In this document: positions 10,177-19,049 of the stretch, piece by piece
Layout: every line of letters begins with the position of its first letter
Numbering within the stretch: position 1 is the stretch's first letter
Assembly (NCBI GenBank): GCA_964472875.1
Contig: CAYYMD010000001.1
Coordinates: 50,478 to 114,477 of the forward strand
Direction: 5' to 3'
Length of the DNA stretch: 64,000 bases
Source of the DNA: CAYYMD01 sp964472875
GTDB taxonomy: Bacteria; Planctomycetota; Phycisphaerae; SM23-33
Position numbers and translations under genes: made by a program
Notes under the pieces: generated by a model
Told to the model about the DNA's origin: nothing
Databases searched by the model: none
What the model saw: only the letters and a program-made list of their open reading frames with translations

Positions 10177-10240
10177 ATCTGTTTCCTTTTAGGATTGCCT
10201 TCCACTGTTTTCGCCCGTGGTCAGGCCTTTGTTTTATCCG

Positions 10241-10663
10241 TTATTCCACCGTTATGCCCATACTACGTGCGGTACCTTCGATAATTTTGCAGGCCGCATC
10301 CGTATCCTGGGCATTTAGGTCTTTCATTTTACGCTCCGCTATCTGGCGAACCTGGTCGGCTGTAACCGTAGCCACCTTTTCCTTGTTCGGCACGCCGGAG
10401 CCCTTGGCTATCTGCGCCGCCTCTTTCAGCAGCGCTGCGGCAGGGGGACTTTTGACGTGAAAAGTGAAGGTCCTGTCGCCGTATACGGTAATTTCAACTG
10501 TTACCGGCATCCCGCCAAGGTCCTTGGTCTGCTCGTTAAACTGGGACACGAACTGACCTATATTCACGTTATGCTGTCCCAGCGCGGGACCTATGGGCGG
10601 GGCCGGAGTCGCCTGACCACCCGGCGCCTGAAACTTAATTGTGGCTGCTACCTGCTTTGCCAT
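10241..10663 (-). CDS. rplK: Ribosomal protein L11
   Basis: Component of the GTPase-associated centre of the large subunit. It is 140 aa, as expected. The N-terminal domain carries the proline-rich stretch APPIGPALGQHNVNIGQF (residues about 21-38), which forms the factor-facing surface and the thiostrepton-type antibiotic contact. The C-terminal rRNA-binding domain shows AQIAKGSGVPNKEKVATVT and ends in GTARSMGI. The ribosome binding site is weak (GAG only). The gene follows nusG across a 73-base gap that contains a small hairpin. Confidence 0.97.
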   Translation of the reverse strand: MAKQVAATIKFQAPGGQATPAPPIGPALGQHNVNIGQFVSQFNEQTKDLGGMPVTVEITVYGDRTFTFHVKSPPAAALLKEAAQIAKGSGVPNKEKVATVTADQVRQIAERKMKDLNAQDTDAACKIIEGTARSMGITVE

Positions 10664-10696
10664 GTCATTTCTCGCTGATTATCTGAATTTAACGTC

Positions 10697-10710
10697 CCGC
10701 CATGCGGCGG
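10697..10710 (-). other. Small hairpin between nusG and rplK
   Basis: A 5-bp GC-only inverted repeat (CCGCC / GGCGG) with a 4-base loop lies in the gap between nusG and rplK. There is no T-run. It may influence translation of rplK, but the stem is short and I claim only its presence. Confidence 0.3.
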
Positions 10711-10736
10711 TATACCCACTCGTCTCTGCGGATTGT

Positions 10737-11288
10737 TTAGGTCTTCTCGACCTGCCAGTACTCCAGTTCCACCGGAGTGGCCCGGCCGAATATCATCACT
10801 GTCACGCGTACAAGTCCCTTGTCTACAAGAACTTCGTCCACGGTCCCTTCGAAATTCTCGAAGGCGCCTTCTTTGATTTTCACCTGGTCGCCTTTGGCGA
10901 AATCCACGGCCACAGGAGCGCCTTCCTGGGCCTTCTCCACCTGCATGAGCATTTTCTGCACGTCTTCTTCCTTCATCGGGATCGGTTTCCCGGAAGTCCC
11001 GATAAAATCACCCACGCCGGTTGTTTCCCGGATAAGGAACCATGCCTTTTCGGGAATTCGCCCGTCTTCCTGCGGCTCCATTTCAATAAAGACATAACCG
11101 GGATATAGTTTTCGGTCCACGGTCTTGGCCGCGCCTCGGCCGCGTGGGGCCGGGCGACGCTCGGTGGGCACGAGAATCTGACCGATAGTATCCTCGAGCC
11201 CTTCTATCTTTACCTTGCGTTCCAGGGCATCGCGAACCTGGGATTCCTTGTTGGAAGCCACTCTCAATACGTACCATTGTTTAGCCAT
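10737..11288 (-). CDS. nusG: Transcription termination/antitermination factor NusG
   Basis: Processivity factor that bridges the RNA polymerase clamp and couples to Rho or the ribosome. It is 183 aa. The NGN domain begins KQWYVLRVASNKESQVRDAL and contains RKLYPGYVFIEME (residues about 59-71) and the TTGVGDFIG segment. The C-terminal KOW domain is around residues 130-183, with FAKGDQVKIKEGAFENFEGT. It is encoded 70 bases after secE and just before rplK, the usual arrangement. Confidence 0.97.
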   Translation of the reverse strand: MAKQWYVLRVASNKESQVRDALERKVKIEGLEDTIGQILVPTERRPAPRGRGAAKTVDRKLYPGYVFIEMEPQEDGRIPEKAWFLIRETTGVGDFIGTSGKPIPMKEEDVQKMLMQVEKAQEGAPVAVDFAKGDQVKIKEGAFENFEGTVDEVLVDKGLVRVTVMIFGRATPVELEYWQVEKT

Positions 11289-11358
11289 GTAATTCTGCCT
11301 GTTTGAAACAACCGGCCAACTCTTTAATTCGGGCGTGAAGCATAATTATTTTGTATTA

Positions 11359-11775
11359 TCATTTCGGCGGAGCCGGCATTACACCCGCCCACTGAAAGAA
11401 AATCTGAAAGATAAGATCCACCACGAAAAGTATTATGGCAAACATAAAGGTGGTAATAATAACCACTTTGGTAGATCCTATAACTTCCTTTCTGCTCGAC
11501 CAGGAGACCTTTTTCATTTCGCTTTCAGTAGCGATTAGAAAGTCCGCCGTATTCTGCCGGTTTACCATCCAGAACATAAAGAGACCTGCCGCTATTACCA
11601 GCAGGGTGGGTATGCCGTAGCTCAGGTAAATACCGATACTCTCAAGGCCCCGGAGCTTATCGCCCAGAAGGCCACTGAGGCGGACGGCCCCTATCGTAAT
11701 TATAACCATCACACCGATGAACGTGATGATTCGCACGTATTTGCCCTGTCCTTGTTTGTATACGTTTAGTTTCAT
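11359..11775 (-). CDS. secE: Preprotein translocase subunit SecE, with extra N-terminal membrane segments
   Basis: Essential small subunit of the SecYEG protein-export channel in the inner membrane. It is 138 aa, about twice the minimal single-span SecE. The conserved core is at residues about 78-130: an amphipathic helix (FLIATESEMKKVSWSSRKEV) followed by a membrane span. Two further hydrophobic segments, at about 13-33 and 47-72, precede it, giving a three-span protein as in E. coli SecE. The position between tRNA-Trp and nusG is the standard one and confirms the call. No strong ribosome binding site precedes the ATG. Confidence 0.93.
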   Translation of the reverse strand: MKLNVYKQGQGKYVRIITFIGVMVIITIGAVRLSGLLGDKLRGLESIGIYLSYGIPTLLVIAAGLFMFWMVNRQNTADFLIATESEMKKVSWSSRKEVIGSTKVVIITTFMFAIILFVVDLIFQIFFQWAGVMPAPPK

Positions 11776-11902
11776 TAATCTTTAATGTTTGTTGGGCGAA
11801 ACTAATCCGGACCTTTTAAGATTCTCTCTACACTCGCTTGTTCGACTTCGCCCTTTTCGCCGGCGATTTCATGCATCCTTCCCGCCCGCCACCAGGGCTC
11901 AA

Positions 11903-11975
<73 letters not shown>

Positions 11976-12058
11976 TTGCCGGGTGTTATTCTGGGGTTTT
12001 GCGTTATTAGTATTGCGTTGGAATACAGCAGACACAACCGAACAGCAAACGCCGGGGG

Positions 12059-12226
12059 TTATTTTCTTTTTATCTTGTGGCTGGTGTGCTTCCGCTCCCG
12101 CGGGCAATACTTGCTCAGTGTCAGCTTCGGCATCCCACCGAGCGTACGCACTTCGGTGCGATAGTTCAGGTCCTTGCACTCGCTGCACTGCAGCCACACA
12201 TATTCTCTTGCTTTGGCTTTTGCCAT
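12059..12226 (-). CDS. rpmG: Ribosomal protein L33
   Basis: A 55-residue large-subunit protein. It begins MAKAKAREYVWLQCSECKDL and contains LTLSKYCPRERKHTSHK. The first zinc-type pair, CSEC, is intact, while the second site has a single Cys (KYCPR), like the CPRD type I recall for Bacillus RpmGA. Whether it binds zinc is therefore unclear. It lies 33 bases after tuf and before tRNA-Trp, the classic tuf-rpmG-trnW-secE-nusG order. No clear ribosome binding site precedes the ATG at 12226. Confidence 0.93.
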   Translation of the reverse strand: MAKAKAREYVWLQCSECKDLNYRTEVRTLGGMPKLTLSKYCPRERKHTSHKIKRK

Positions 12227-12259
12227 ATTCGGAAAGCGTTTTTCTGTTTTCTAAGTGTT

Positions 12260-13468
12260 CTACTCGAGTATCTTGGTCACAACGCCTGCGCCGACGGTCC
12301 TGCCGCCTTCGCGAATGGCGAATCGCAACCCTTCTTCCATGGCGATGGAAGTATTCAAAAGCTGCACTTCCATGGTGATGTTATCGCCGGGCATGCACAT
12401 TTCCGCGCCGCCGAGAAGTTTAATCGTACCGGTAACATCGGTTGTACGGAAATAGAACTGCGGCCGGTATCCGGTGAAGAACGGCGTATGGCGGCCACCT
12501 TCTTCCTTGGTCAGCACGTACACCTCGCCCTCAAACTTATGGTGCGGGGTAATGCTGCCGGGCTTGGCCAGTACCTGGCCTCGTTCGAGATCTTCCTTCT
12601 CAACACCTCGCAGCAGACAACCGACGTTATCGCCGGCCTGCCCCTGCTCAAGGGTCTTATTGAACATTTCAACACCGGTCACCACGGTCTTACGCGTATC
12701 GCCGAGACCGACGATCTCAATCTCGTCGCCGACGTTGACCATGCCGCGTTCGATGCGGCCAGTGCCGACGGTTCCGCGACCCTTAATTGAGAACACATCC
12801 TCCACCGGCATCAGGAACGGTTTGTCGACGTCCCTCTCCGGTTCGGGGACGTACTCATCCATCGCTTCGATGAGTTCCATTATGGGCTTGGCGGCTTCTT
12901 CGTCTTCCGGATTGTTAAGGGCATTCCAGGCAGAGCCCTTGATTACCGGGACATTATCACCGTCGAACTCGTACTTGTTCAGCAGCTCGCGAACCTCAAG
13001 CTCCACCAGTTCCAGCAGTTCCTCGTCGTCGACGAGGTCGCACTTGTTGAGGAACACCACCAGCGCGGGCACATTTACCTGCCTCGCCAGCAGAACGTGT
13101 TCGCGCGTCTGGGGCATCGGGCCATCGGCCGCCGATACCACCAGTATTGAACCGTCCATCTGGGCGGCGCCGGTGATCATGTTCTTGACGTAATCGGCGT
13201 GACCGGGACAGTCCACGTGCGCATAGTGGCGCTTCTGCGACTCGTATTCAACGTGCGCGGTGGCGATGGTCAGAATCTTGGTCTGGTCACGTCTGCCCTG
13301 AGATTCCGACGCTTTCGCTATATCGTCGTAACTTCTGAAACTGGACAATCCCTGTTTTTCCAGTACCTGCGTCATCGCCGCAGTCAGGGTGGTTTTACCG
13401 TGGTCCACGTGTCCGATGGTTCCGATATTTACGTGCGGTTTAGTCCGTTGAAAGACTTCCTTGGCCAT
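12260..13468 (-). CDS. tuf: Elongation factor Tu with planctomycete-type switch I
   Basis: GTPase that delivers aminoacyl-tRNA to the ribosome; 402 aa. The G1 loop GHVDHGKT is at residues 19-26, G3 DCPGH at 86-90, and the G4 element NKCD follows near 141. Domains II and III are standard, ending GGRTVGAGVVTKILE. The switch I region (about 48-72) differs from the canonical form. Where E. coli has KARGITIN, this protein has GRRDQTKILTIAT, about five residues longer and without the Arg-Gly. The threonine expected to sense GTP is retained. As I recall it, Rhodopirellula EF-Tu has a similar change (RDATKTVTIA). AAGGAG precedes the ATG. It follows tRNA-Thr and is likely cotranscribed with it. Confidence 0.97.
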   Translation of the reverse strand: MAKEVFQRTKPHVNIGTIGHVDHGKTTLTAAMTQVLEKQGLSSFRSYDDIAKASESQGRRDQTKILTIATAHVEYESQKRHYAHVDCPGHADYVKNMITGAAQMDGSILVVSAADGPMPQTREHVLLARQVNVPALVVFLNKCDLVDDEELLELVELEVRELLNKYEFDGDNVPVIKGSAWNALNNPEDEEAAKPIMELIEAMDEYVPEPERDVDKPFLMPVEDVFSIKGRGTVGTGRIERGMVNVGDEIEIVGLGDTRKTVVTGVEMFNKTLEQGQAGDNVGCLLRGVEKEDLERGQVLAKPGSITPHHKFEGEVYVLTKEEGGRHTPFFTGYRPQFYFRTTDVTGTIKLLGGAEMCMPGDNITMEVQLLNTSIAMEEGLRFAIREGGRTVGAGVVTKILE

Positions 13469-13589
13469 CAGTTATACTCCTTGTACGTTTGTTTCGCGAC
13501 TTTTCGCTTTATTCCTTTTAACTTTAGTTTCCCGTTTAATTCTGTAATCGTCCTCGGCATGCCATTTAAAGACAAGGTCAGGCGACCCA

Positions 13590-13661
<72 letters not shown>

Positions 13662-13743
13662 ATTACATGACTTACGACATAGTATGCTGCCGTGGTCATT
13701 ATAAAGATACACTTCAACTGCCGCCGAGGACAAGATTAATAAT

Positions 13744-13771
13744 AATATATATTATCAAAATCAAACGTCAA
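13744..13771 (-). promoter_or_regulatory. Probable sigma-70-type promoter of the tRNA-Thr/tuf operon
   Basis: On the minus strand, TTGACG (13771-13766) is followed after 16 bases by TATATT (13749-13744). An alternative -10, TATTAT, lies 2 bases further with 18-base spacing. The predicted start near 13735 is about 75 bases before the mature tRNA-Thr 5' end. It is the only good hexamer pair seen in this gap. Confidence 0.5.
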
Positions 13772-13845
13772 ATAAAAATTTTCAGGATTTTTGGATAAAT
13801 TTTAAAAGAATGTGATTGCGACAAATTCCCCAAACCGCCGTTGCT

Positions 13846-15063
13846 TTATTGCGCAACTACGTTTGAGAGTTTGAACACCGGCAGAAGCAGCGCTATGGCT
13901 ATGCCACCGACTATAAGCCCCATTATGATTATCATAGCAGGTTCTATAAGAGATGTGATGGCCTTGACCGACACAGACAGTTCCTCCTCGCAGAAGTCCG
14001 CCGCCTTCTCCAGCACTCCGGACAGTCGGCCGGTGCGCTCCCCCGCGTCTATCATTTGAGTCAAGGTCCGTGGAACCAGTTCATATTCGAAGAGCCGCTC
14101 CGAAAGCGTCGAGCCGGTCTTGACCTGTTCGGACAGGTCCGTCCACATCTGTGAATAATAATAGTTACCCGAAACCTCCGCGGTAATCTGCAGCCCTTCC
14201 AGGATTCCCACATCCGTAGAAACCATCGTGGCCAAAGTACGCATGGATCTGGCAAGAGAGGCCTTCCGGTACATAGGTCCTATTATCGGCATGTTAATTT
14301 TAATCTTGTCCAGCAGGATGCTTCCTTTTTGCGACCTGAAGTACATGTAAACGCCTACTATTATGGCAGCTACCGCCGGAATAAGCAGATACCAGTAATC
14401 CGTCATGGCGTGGCTGATGTATAGAAGGATTTGTGTCGGTGCAGGCAAAACGGCGCCTTTGCCGCTGTAAATTTTCTCGAAACGAGGCAGCACCAGCGTC
14501 AGCAGCGCAATGATGACTATGGTACAGAAACTCAACATACATATCGGATACGTCATGGCGCCTTTTATCTGTTTGCGGGTCTTTCTCTCCGACTGCATGT
14601 ACTGGCTGGCCCGCTGAAGCATCTGCCCCATTGTTCCCGAGGCCTCGGAGGCCCGCACCAAAGCAACGAAAAGTTTCCCGAACACTTTGGGATGACTCTC
14701 CATCGCCGAAGATAGTGTCTGCCCGGCCTTAACCTGCTCGGACAGGTCGCCGACCACCTCCGTAAGCTCCGGCTTGTCCGACTGCTGGGCGATGGCGTCC
14801 AACGCCTCATCCAGCGGGACTCCCGTATCAACCATAACCGCCAGTTGGGTGGAAAAGAATATGACCTGGTCGCGCTTTATCTTTTTTCTTCGGCCAGTGG
14901 TACCGGTGGTGTCCGATGCCTGTTCTTGATGCGGGCGAATTGAAACTACGGACTTGCCCTCTCGCCTGAGCATACCGGCGGCTTCGTCCTTGTCCCTCGC
15001 GGCCAGGACACCGGCGTCCATTCTTCCTCCTCCCATACGTGCGTGATAAGCAAATTTAGGCAT
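13846..15063 (-). CDS. Type II secretion / type IV pilus inner-membrane platform protein (GspF/PilC family)
   Basis: Polytopic platform protein that connects the cytoplasmic assembly ATPase to pilin extrusion; 405 aa, normal length. The N-terminal region (FAYHARMGGGRMDAGVLAAR) is followed by two repeats of the T2SSF domain. Each repeat has the DTGVPLDEALDAIAQQ or TDVGILEGLQITAEV type helix and ends in hydrophobic segments. Three membrane segments are evident, near residues 170-190, 215-235 and at the C-terminus (IIIMGLIVGGIAIALLLPVF). It is the last gene of the secretion run, just after the ATPase gene. PilC versus GspF cannot be decided because the locus mixes both types. Confidence 0.93.
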   Translation of the reverse strand: MPKFAYHARMGGGRMDAGVLAARDKDEAAGMLRREGKSVVSIRPHQEQASDTTGTTGRRKKIKRDQVIFFSTQLAVMVDTGVPLDEALDAIAQQSDKPELTEVVGDLSEQVKAGQTLSSAMESHPKVFGKLFVALVRASEASGTMGQMLQRASQYMQSERKTRKQIKGAMTYPICMLSFCTIVIIALLTLVLPRFEKIYSGKGAVLPAPTQILLYISHAMTDYWYLLIPAVAAIIVGVYMYFRSQKGSILLDKIKINMPIIGPMYRKASLARSMRTLATMVSTDVGILEGLQITAEVSGNYYYSQMWTDLSEQVKTGSTLSERLFEYELVPRTLTQMIDAGERTGRLSGVLEKAADFCEEELSVSVKAITSLIEPAMIIIMGLIVGGIAIALLLPVFKLSNVVAQ

Positions 15064-15112
15064 TTTCAGACATTCCGTGTTTGCACATAGCTTATTTAGG
15101 CGAGTCCTGCGG

Positions 15113-16909
15113 CTAAGCCGCCGTGGCCCTGAATACCTCCTCCACAGTGGTTATACCGGCCGCTACTTTAGACATGCCGTCCTGTCGGAGAGTTACCATA
15201 CCGCGTTCTATCGCAGCGGCCCGGATTTCGTCCCGCGTAGCCCCGGCATTGATTTTTTCAGTTATCTCGTCGTCCGGAACAAGCAGTTCGTAAATTCCTA
15301 TTCGTCCTCCGTAACCGGTGCTGCGGCATTTCTGGCATCCTGCGCCCCTGTAAAATTTTTCCACTTGCCCCACTTCCCGTTCGACTGCGCGTCGTATGCC
15401 CGCCGAGGGTTCGTAGGGCTCCTTGCAATTGGTGCAGATTTTTCTGACCAGCCGCTGGGCCAGAACCGCCTCCGTGGAAGCGGCCACGAGGTAGGGCTCC
15501 ACACCTATATTAACCAGGCGAGTGACCGCACCGGGCGCGTCGTTGGTGTGCATTGTGCTGAAGACCAGGTGACCCGTAAGCGCCGCCTGCACTGCAATCC
15601 GGGCCGTCTCTTCATCGCGTATCTCGCCCATCATTATAATGTCCGGGTCCTGTCGAAGCAGCGACCGCAGCGCCGAAGCGAACGAGAAACCGATACGCTC
15701 GTTAACCTGGAACTGGTTAACGCCGGTGAGATTGTATTCGACCGGGTCCTCCACAGTGCATATGTTCACCTGCTCGTTGCACAATTCATTAAGGACGCTG
15801 TAAAGGGTGGTGCTCTTGCCGCTTCCGGTCGGGCCGGTTACCAGGACAATTCCGTTGGGCACAGTTATCACCTTCCGCCAGGTCTTGAGCGTCTCATAGG
15901 CGAAACCGAGTTTCTCAAGATTCACGAGAACCCGGCGGTTGTCGATTATCCTGATGACCACTTTTTCGCCGTGCTGGCCGGGCATGGTGCTTACGCGCAG
16001 GTCGATAGGCCGGCTGTTCATCAGCACGTGTATGCCGCCGTCCTGCGGCAAACGCCGCTCGGAGATATCCAGGCCCGCCATAATCTTAATCCGGCTGACA
16101 ATAGCGGGAAGCATTTTGTAGGGTGGCTTCAGTTTCTCGAATAAAATACCATCCACCCTGTATCGCACGCGCAAAGAATTTTCATCCGGTTCGATATGTA
16201 TGTCGGAAGCCCCCTCCCTGACGGCGTTGAACAGCAGATAATTTACCAGTTTGACCACCGGCGAACCTTCCGCCGCCGCCTCCAGGTCTGTTATGTCCTC
16301 TATCTTGTCTTCGACTATGGATACCTCATCCGGCATCTCATCTTCGAATATATCGTCTATGACAAATACATTTGCCGAGGGAAGGTGAGTCTCCAGGGTG
16401 GCCTTTATATCGTTGCCGGTAGCGCATACCACCAGCACTTCACATCCGGTCAGACGAGCCACTTCTTCCATAAGGAATACATTGGCTGGCTCGTTAACGG
16501 CCAGTGAAAGGCGGTTTCTGACCTTGAACAGCGGAAGTACAGTATGTTTGTCGAGAAATTCCCGGGGCAGCACATCGATAATTCTCGGGTCGGCCAGTCT
16601 TGGAGATATCCTGGCAAACGGAACGCCATACCCAGCCGCCAGCGCCTGCATGATTTGCTCTTCGGTACATATCTCGAGTTTCTGAAGAACTTCGCCGAGC
16701 AGCAGATTACTTCCTGAATTTCGCTGATAGTCCAGTGCCTCTGCGAGCTGCTCCTCGTTCAAGGTACCCTGCCTTATGAGCAACTGGCCCAGAGGCAGGG
16801 CGGACTTGGAGCCGGGACGCACTGGCCTGTTCGCTTCCTGAGAAGAACCCTCAGAAGCCACATGGACCTGCTCCGGGTCGGCGTTATTGTCTTCTGCTTT
16901 TGAAATCAT
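15113..16909 (-). CDS. Assembly ATPase of the GspE/PilB family with MshEN-like N-terminal domain
   Basis: Cytoplasmic hexameric ATPase that powers pseudopilus or pilus assembly; 598 aa. The Walker A motif TGPTGSGKSTTLYS is near residues 356-369, the Asp box with EDPVEYNLTGVNQ and the His box (LVFSTMHTNDAPG) follow, and a tetracysteine zinc site (CTNC ... CQKC) lies near residues 490-530. Residues about 38-100 contain two copies of an LGxxLxxxxxxxxxxLxxAL-type repeat (LGQLLIRQGTLNEEQLAEAL and LGEVLQKLEICTEEQIMQAL). This resembles the MshEN domain, a known c-di-GMP receptor. The usual leading Arg of the first motif is replaced by Pro, so binding is uncertain. Its partner platform gene follows. 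Confidence 0.93.
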   Translation of the reverse strand: MISKAEDNNADPEQVHVASEGSSQEANRPVRPGSKSALPLGQLLIRQGTLNEEQLAEALDYQRNSGSNLLLGEVLQKLEICTEEQIMQALAAGYGVPFARISPRLADPRIIDVLPREFLDKHTVLPLFKVRNRLSLAVNEPANVFLMEEVARLTGCEVLVVCATGNDIKATLETHLPSANVFVIDDIFEDEMPDEVSIVEDKIEDITDLEAAAEGSPVVKLVNYLLFNAVREGASDIHIEPDENSLRVRYRVDGILFEKLKPPYKMLPAIVSRIKIMAGLDISERRLPQDGGIHVLMNSRPIDLRVSTMPGQHGEKVVIRIIDNRRVLVNLEKLGFAYETLKTWRKVITVPNGIVLVTGPTGSGKSTTLYSVLNELCNEQVNICTVEDPVEYNLTGVNQFQVNERIGFSFASALRSLLRQDPDIIMMGEIRDEETARIAVQAALTGHLVFSTMHTNDAPGAVTRLVNIGVEPYLVAASTEAVLAQRLVRKICTNCKEPYEPSAGIRRAVEREVGQVEKFYRGAGCQKCRSTGYGGRIGIYELLVPDDEITEKINAGATRDEIRAAAIERGMVTLRQDGMSKVAAGITTVEEVFRATAA

Positions 16910-16977
16910 ATCGTGGTCAACCTATTAAAAAGTTTTCTCCAAGCCGGCGTCTGACCAACCGAAACTGCCTGTTTGCC

Positions 16978-17361
16978 TCACGTCGGCAAGCGCTCTTTAA
17001 TCGCCTCCTCGCTGTTTTTATAGGTCTCAAAGGCCGAATCCAGTCGCGTGATTTCAAGTATCTTGCTTATGTTCTCATCACATCCGCACAACCTGAGGCG
17101 TCCCATGCGTTCGGCCAGTGTGTCCTGCAGGTCCAGAAAATATTCCAGCGCCGCACTATCAATGGCAGGAACGTTATGGAGATCCAGAACTATGTCGATT
17201 ATCCACGGCTCTGCTCCGGCATTTTCCGGCGAAGATTGCCCCCTATCCTCCTCCAGTTGATGTTCGACCGTTCGGATAAGCTGTTCCAGCGAATCCTCGG
17301 TAAGCTCTCCTTTAATGGAAAGTATGGCCGCATGACCATATGTCTCTGTAGTTATGTTCAT
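16978..17361 (-). CDS. STAS-domain protein (anti-sigma factor antagonist-like)
   Basis: A 127-aa single-domain protein of the SpoIIAA/STAS family. The likely phospho-acceptor is S69 in VPAIDSAALEY, and the beta-strand before it (IIDIVLDLHNV) is typical. Such proteins usually bind an anti-sigma kinase or act in partner-switch signalling, but no kinase of that type is in the window. Its ATG overlaps the stop of the HD-GYP gene by 4 bases, so the two are translationally coupled. The ATPase gene follows. A role in regulating the secretion machine is inferred from position only. Confidence 0.8.
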   Translation of the reverse strand: MNITTETYGHAAILSIKGELTEDSLEQLIRTVEHQLEEDRGQSSPENAGAEPWIIDIVLDLHNVPAIDSAALEYFLDLQDTLAERMGRLRLCGCDENISKILEITRLDSAFETYKNSEEAIKERLPT

Positions 17362-19049
17362 ATTTCACTCTCCGAGGCAGCACCAGCTATTCCCTCCAGT
17401 TCACACGGAGCCCCTGAGCCGATTTTAAAGGAACTTCTTCGGCCGATATTGCTGACGAATTCGCTCAAATCTATTGAAAGCAGCCTTTCGGCCAGGGCCG
17501 GGTCGAACTGTGTGCCCGCATGGCTTTTTATTTCTTCTATGGCCTCTTCCAGCGGAAGTGCTTTGCGATAGGTTCTGTCGGTAATCATCGCATCGAGACA
17601 ATCCGCCAGACCTACAATCCTGCCCTCTATGGGTATCTGTTCTCCGGCCAGTTGCCGGGGGTATCCTTTGCCGTCAGGACGTTCGTGGTGTGTCAAAATT
17701 CCCCTGGCCACGCCCCGCCATTGGCGAAAACCACCAATGATTTTGGCGCCGGTGACGGGATGCTGTTTAATCTTTTCGAATTCGGCTCTGCTCAGTCGGT
17801 TCGTCTTTCGCAGCGTCTCTTCGGGCACTCCAATCTTTCCTATGTCGTGCAGCAGCCCGGCGAGATAAACCTGCTTTACCTTCTCAGCATCCAGGCCGGA
17901 TTCTTCGGCCAGCCGTTTGGATATAAGCGCCACTCGCTGTGAATGGCCGCTGGTGTACGGATCCTTGGCGTCAATCGAGGCAGTCAGCGCGTGCAGTACG
18001 CCTATAAGCAAATCCTGCAGGTCGGCATAAAGCATGCTGTTGGCCAGGAACACGCCGGTCTGATTGGCAATGGAACTGAGCAACTGGAGGTCGGCGCTGT
18101 TAAAGTCGCCGGATAGTTTTTCGGCACCTATTAACAACCCGACCTGTCTGTCCTCAGCAACAATAGGCACGGCCACCAAACCGCGCCTGGGTTCTTCGAC
18201 GCCCTGGGCCGTTGGTATAGGAAACTGATTATCCAGTAAAACGCGACGGCCTGAATCCATTCTCCGGTTTATCTCCTCCGCCAATCGCAGTATTTTTTCA
18301 TCGGAGACCTTTTCCTGACCTGCCCTGACCACCATGTTTTCTTCCCGTCGCTGTCGCTGGGGGTGAACAACAGCCCACGCGGCCGATATGTTCATTACCT
18401 CCAGCAGTTCGTTACATGCGTTCTGAAGGAAATCCCCTACCTGCTGGGTCACCTTTATGGAACCGCTTATTCTATATACCAGCGATAGTTCTTCATAAGT
18501 TCTGGCCAGGTTGGTGCTCATCGTGGCCAGTTCATCATCGGCGATTTGTTCGTTTAGCAGGTGCTCCAGCAGCCAACCCAATATACTGATGATATGTTCG
18601 GCCTGGGATGCGCTGTGTCGGCAGTATTTTTCGGCGGCATTTCTGGTCGCCTGGCGGTCAAGATGGAGATGATCGCACATTCGCGAAAAATGTTCTTCTT
18701 CAAGAATTTCAAGGGGCGGGAAACACGCCACCACCGCGCCGGCTATACGTCTTCGCCGACGGACAGGCACGCCCAGCTGAAAACAGCCCGTCCGGCATTG
18801 ATTTATGATGTTATTTCGCTGGGCCATCGCCTTTTCAGCGACATCCTGAGCGCTTTGCCTGCAGGGCGCTTCGGCGCCGAGCATGAAGCGGCAGAACCTG
18901 CCGGAGGGACAGAAACCTTCTGCGCATCTGCCGGTTTCGTCCCATGTCGAAAGATGCAGGCCCAACCGCTCCATGCGGGCGCGTAGCTCCTCGGCTACCG
19001 CTTTGGGAAGCGGTAGAATCCTCTGTGAGGCCGTTTCCAGTCTACTCAT
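17358..19049 (-). CDS. PocR/GAF-type sensor protein with HD-GYP phosphodiesterase domain
   Basis: Probable c-di-GMP phosphodiesterase, 563 aa. Residues about 15-150 are Cys-rich and resemble the PocR sensory domain (CAEGFCPSGRFCRFM). A GAF-like domain follows at about 205-365. The C-terminal HD-GYP domain has the full signature: LLHDIGKIGVPEE, HPVTGAKI, HHERPDGKGYP and ADCLDAMITDRTYR. All metal ligands expected of active enzymes appear present. A longer in-frame start at 19250 would overlap the upstream regulator gene; ATG 19049 is preferred because GGAGGG lies 5 bases upstream and the ATGA overlap with the regulator stop is typical of coupled genes. Its place between the response regulator and the STAS gene suggests signal input to the machine. 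Confidence 0.88.
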   Translation of the reverse strand: MSRLETASQRILPLPKAVAEELRARMERLGLHLSTWDETGRCAEGFCPSGRFCRFMLGAEAPCRQSAQDVAEKAMAQRNNIINQCRTGCFQLGVPVRRRRRIAGAVVACFPPLEILEEEHFSRMCDHLHLDRQATRNAAEKYCRHSASQAEHIISILGWLLEHLLNEQIADDELATMSTNLARTYEELSLVYRISGSIKVTQQVGDFLQNACNELLEVMNISAAWAVVHPQRQRREENMVVRAGQEKVSDEKILRLAEEINRRMDSGRRVLLDNQFPIPTAQGVEEPRRGLVAVPIVAEDRQVGLLIGAEKLSGDFNSADLQLLSSIANQTGVFLANSMLYADLQDLLIGVLHALTASIDAKDPYTSGHSQRVALISKRLAEESGLDAEKVKQVYLAGLLHDIGKIGVPEETLRKTNRLSRAEFEKIKQHPVTGAKIIGGFRQWRGVARGILTHHERPDGKGYPRQLAGEQIPIEGRIVGLADCLDAMITDRTYRKALPLEEAIEEIKSHAGTQFDPALAERLLSIDLSEFVSNIGRRSSFKIGSGAPCELEGIAGAASESEI

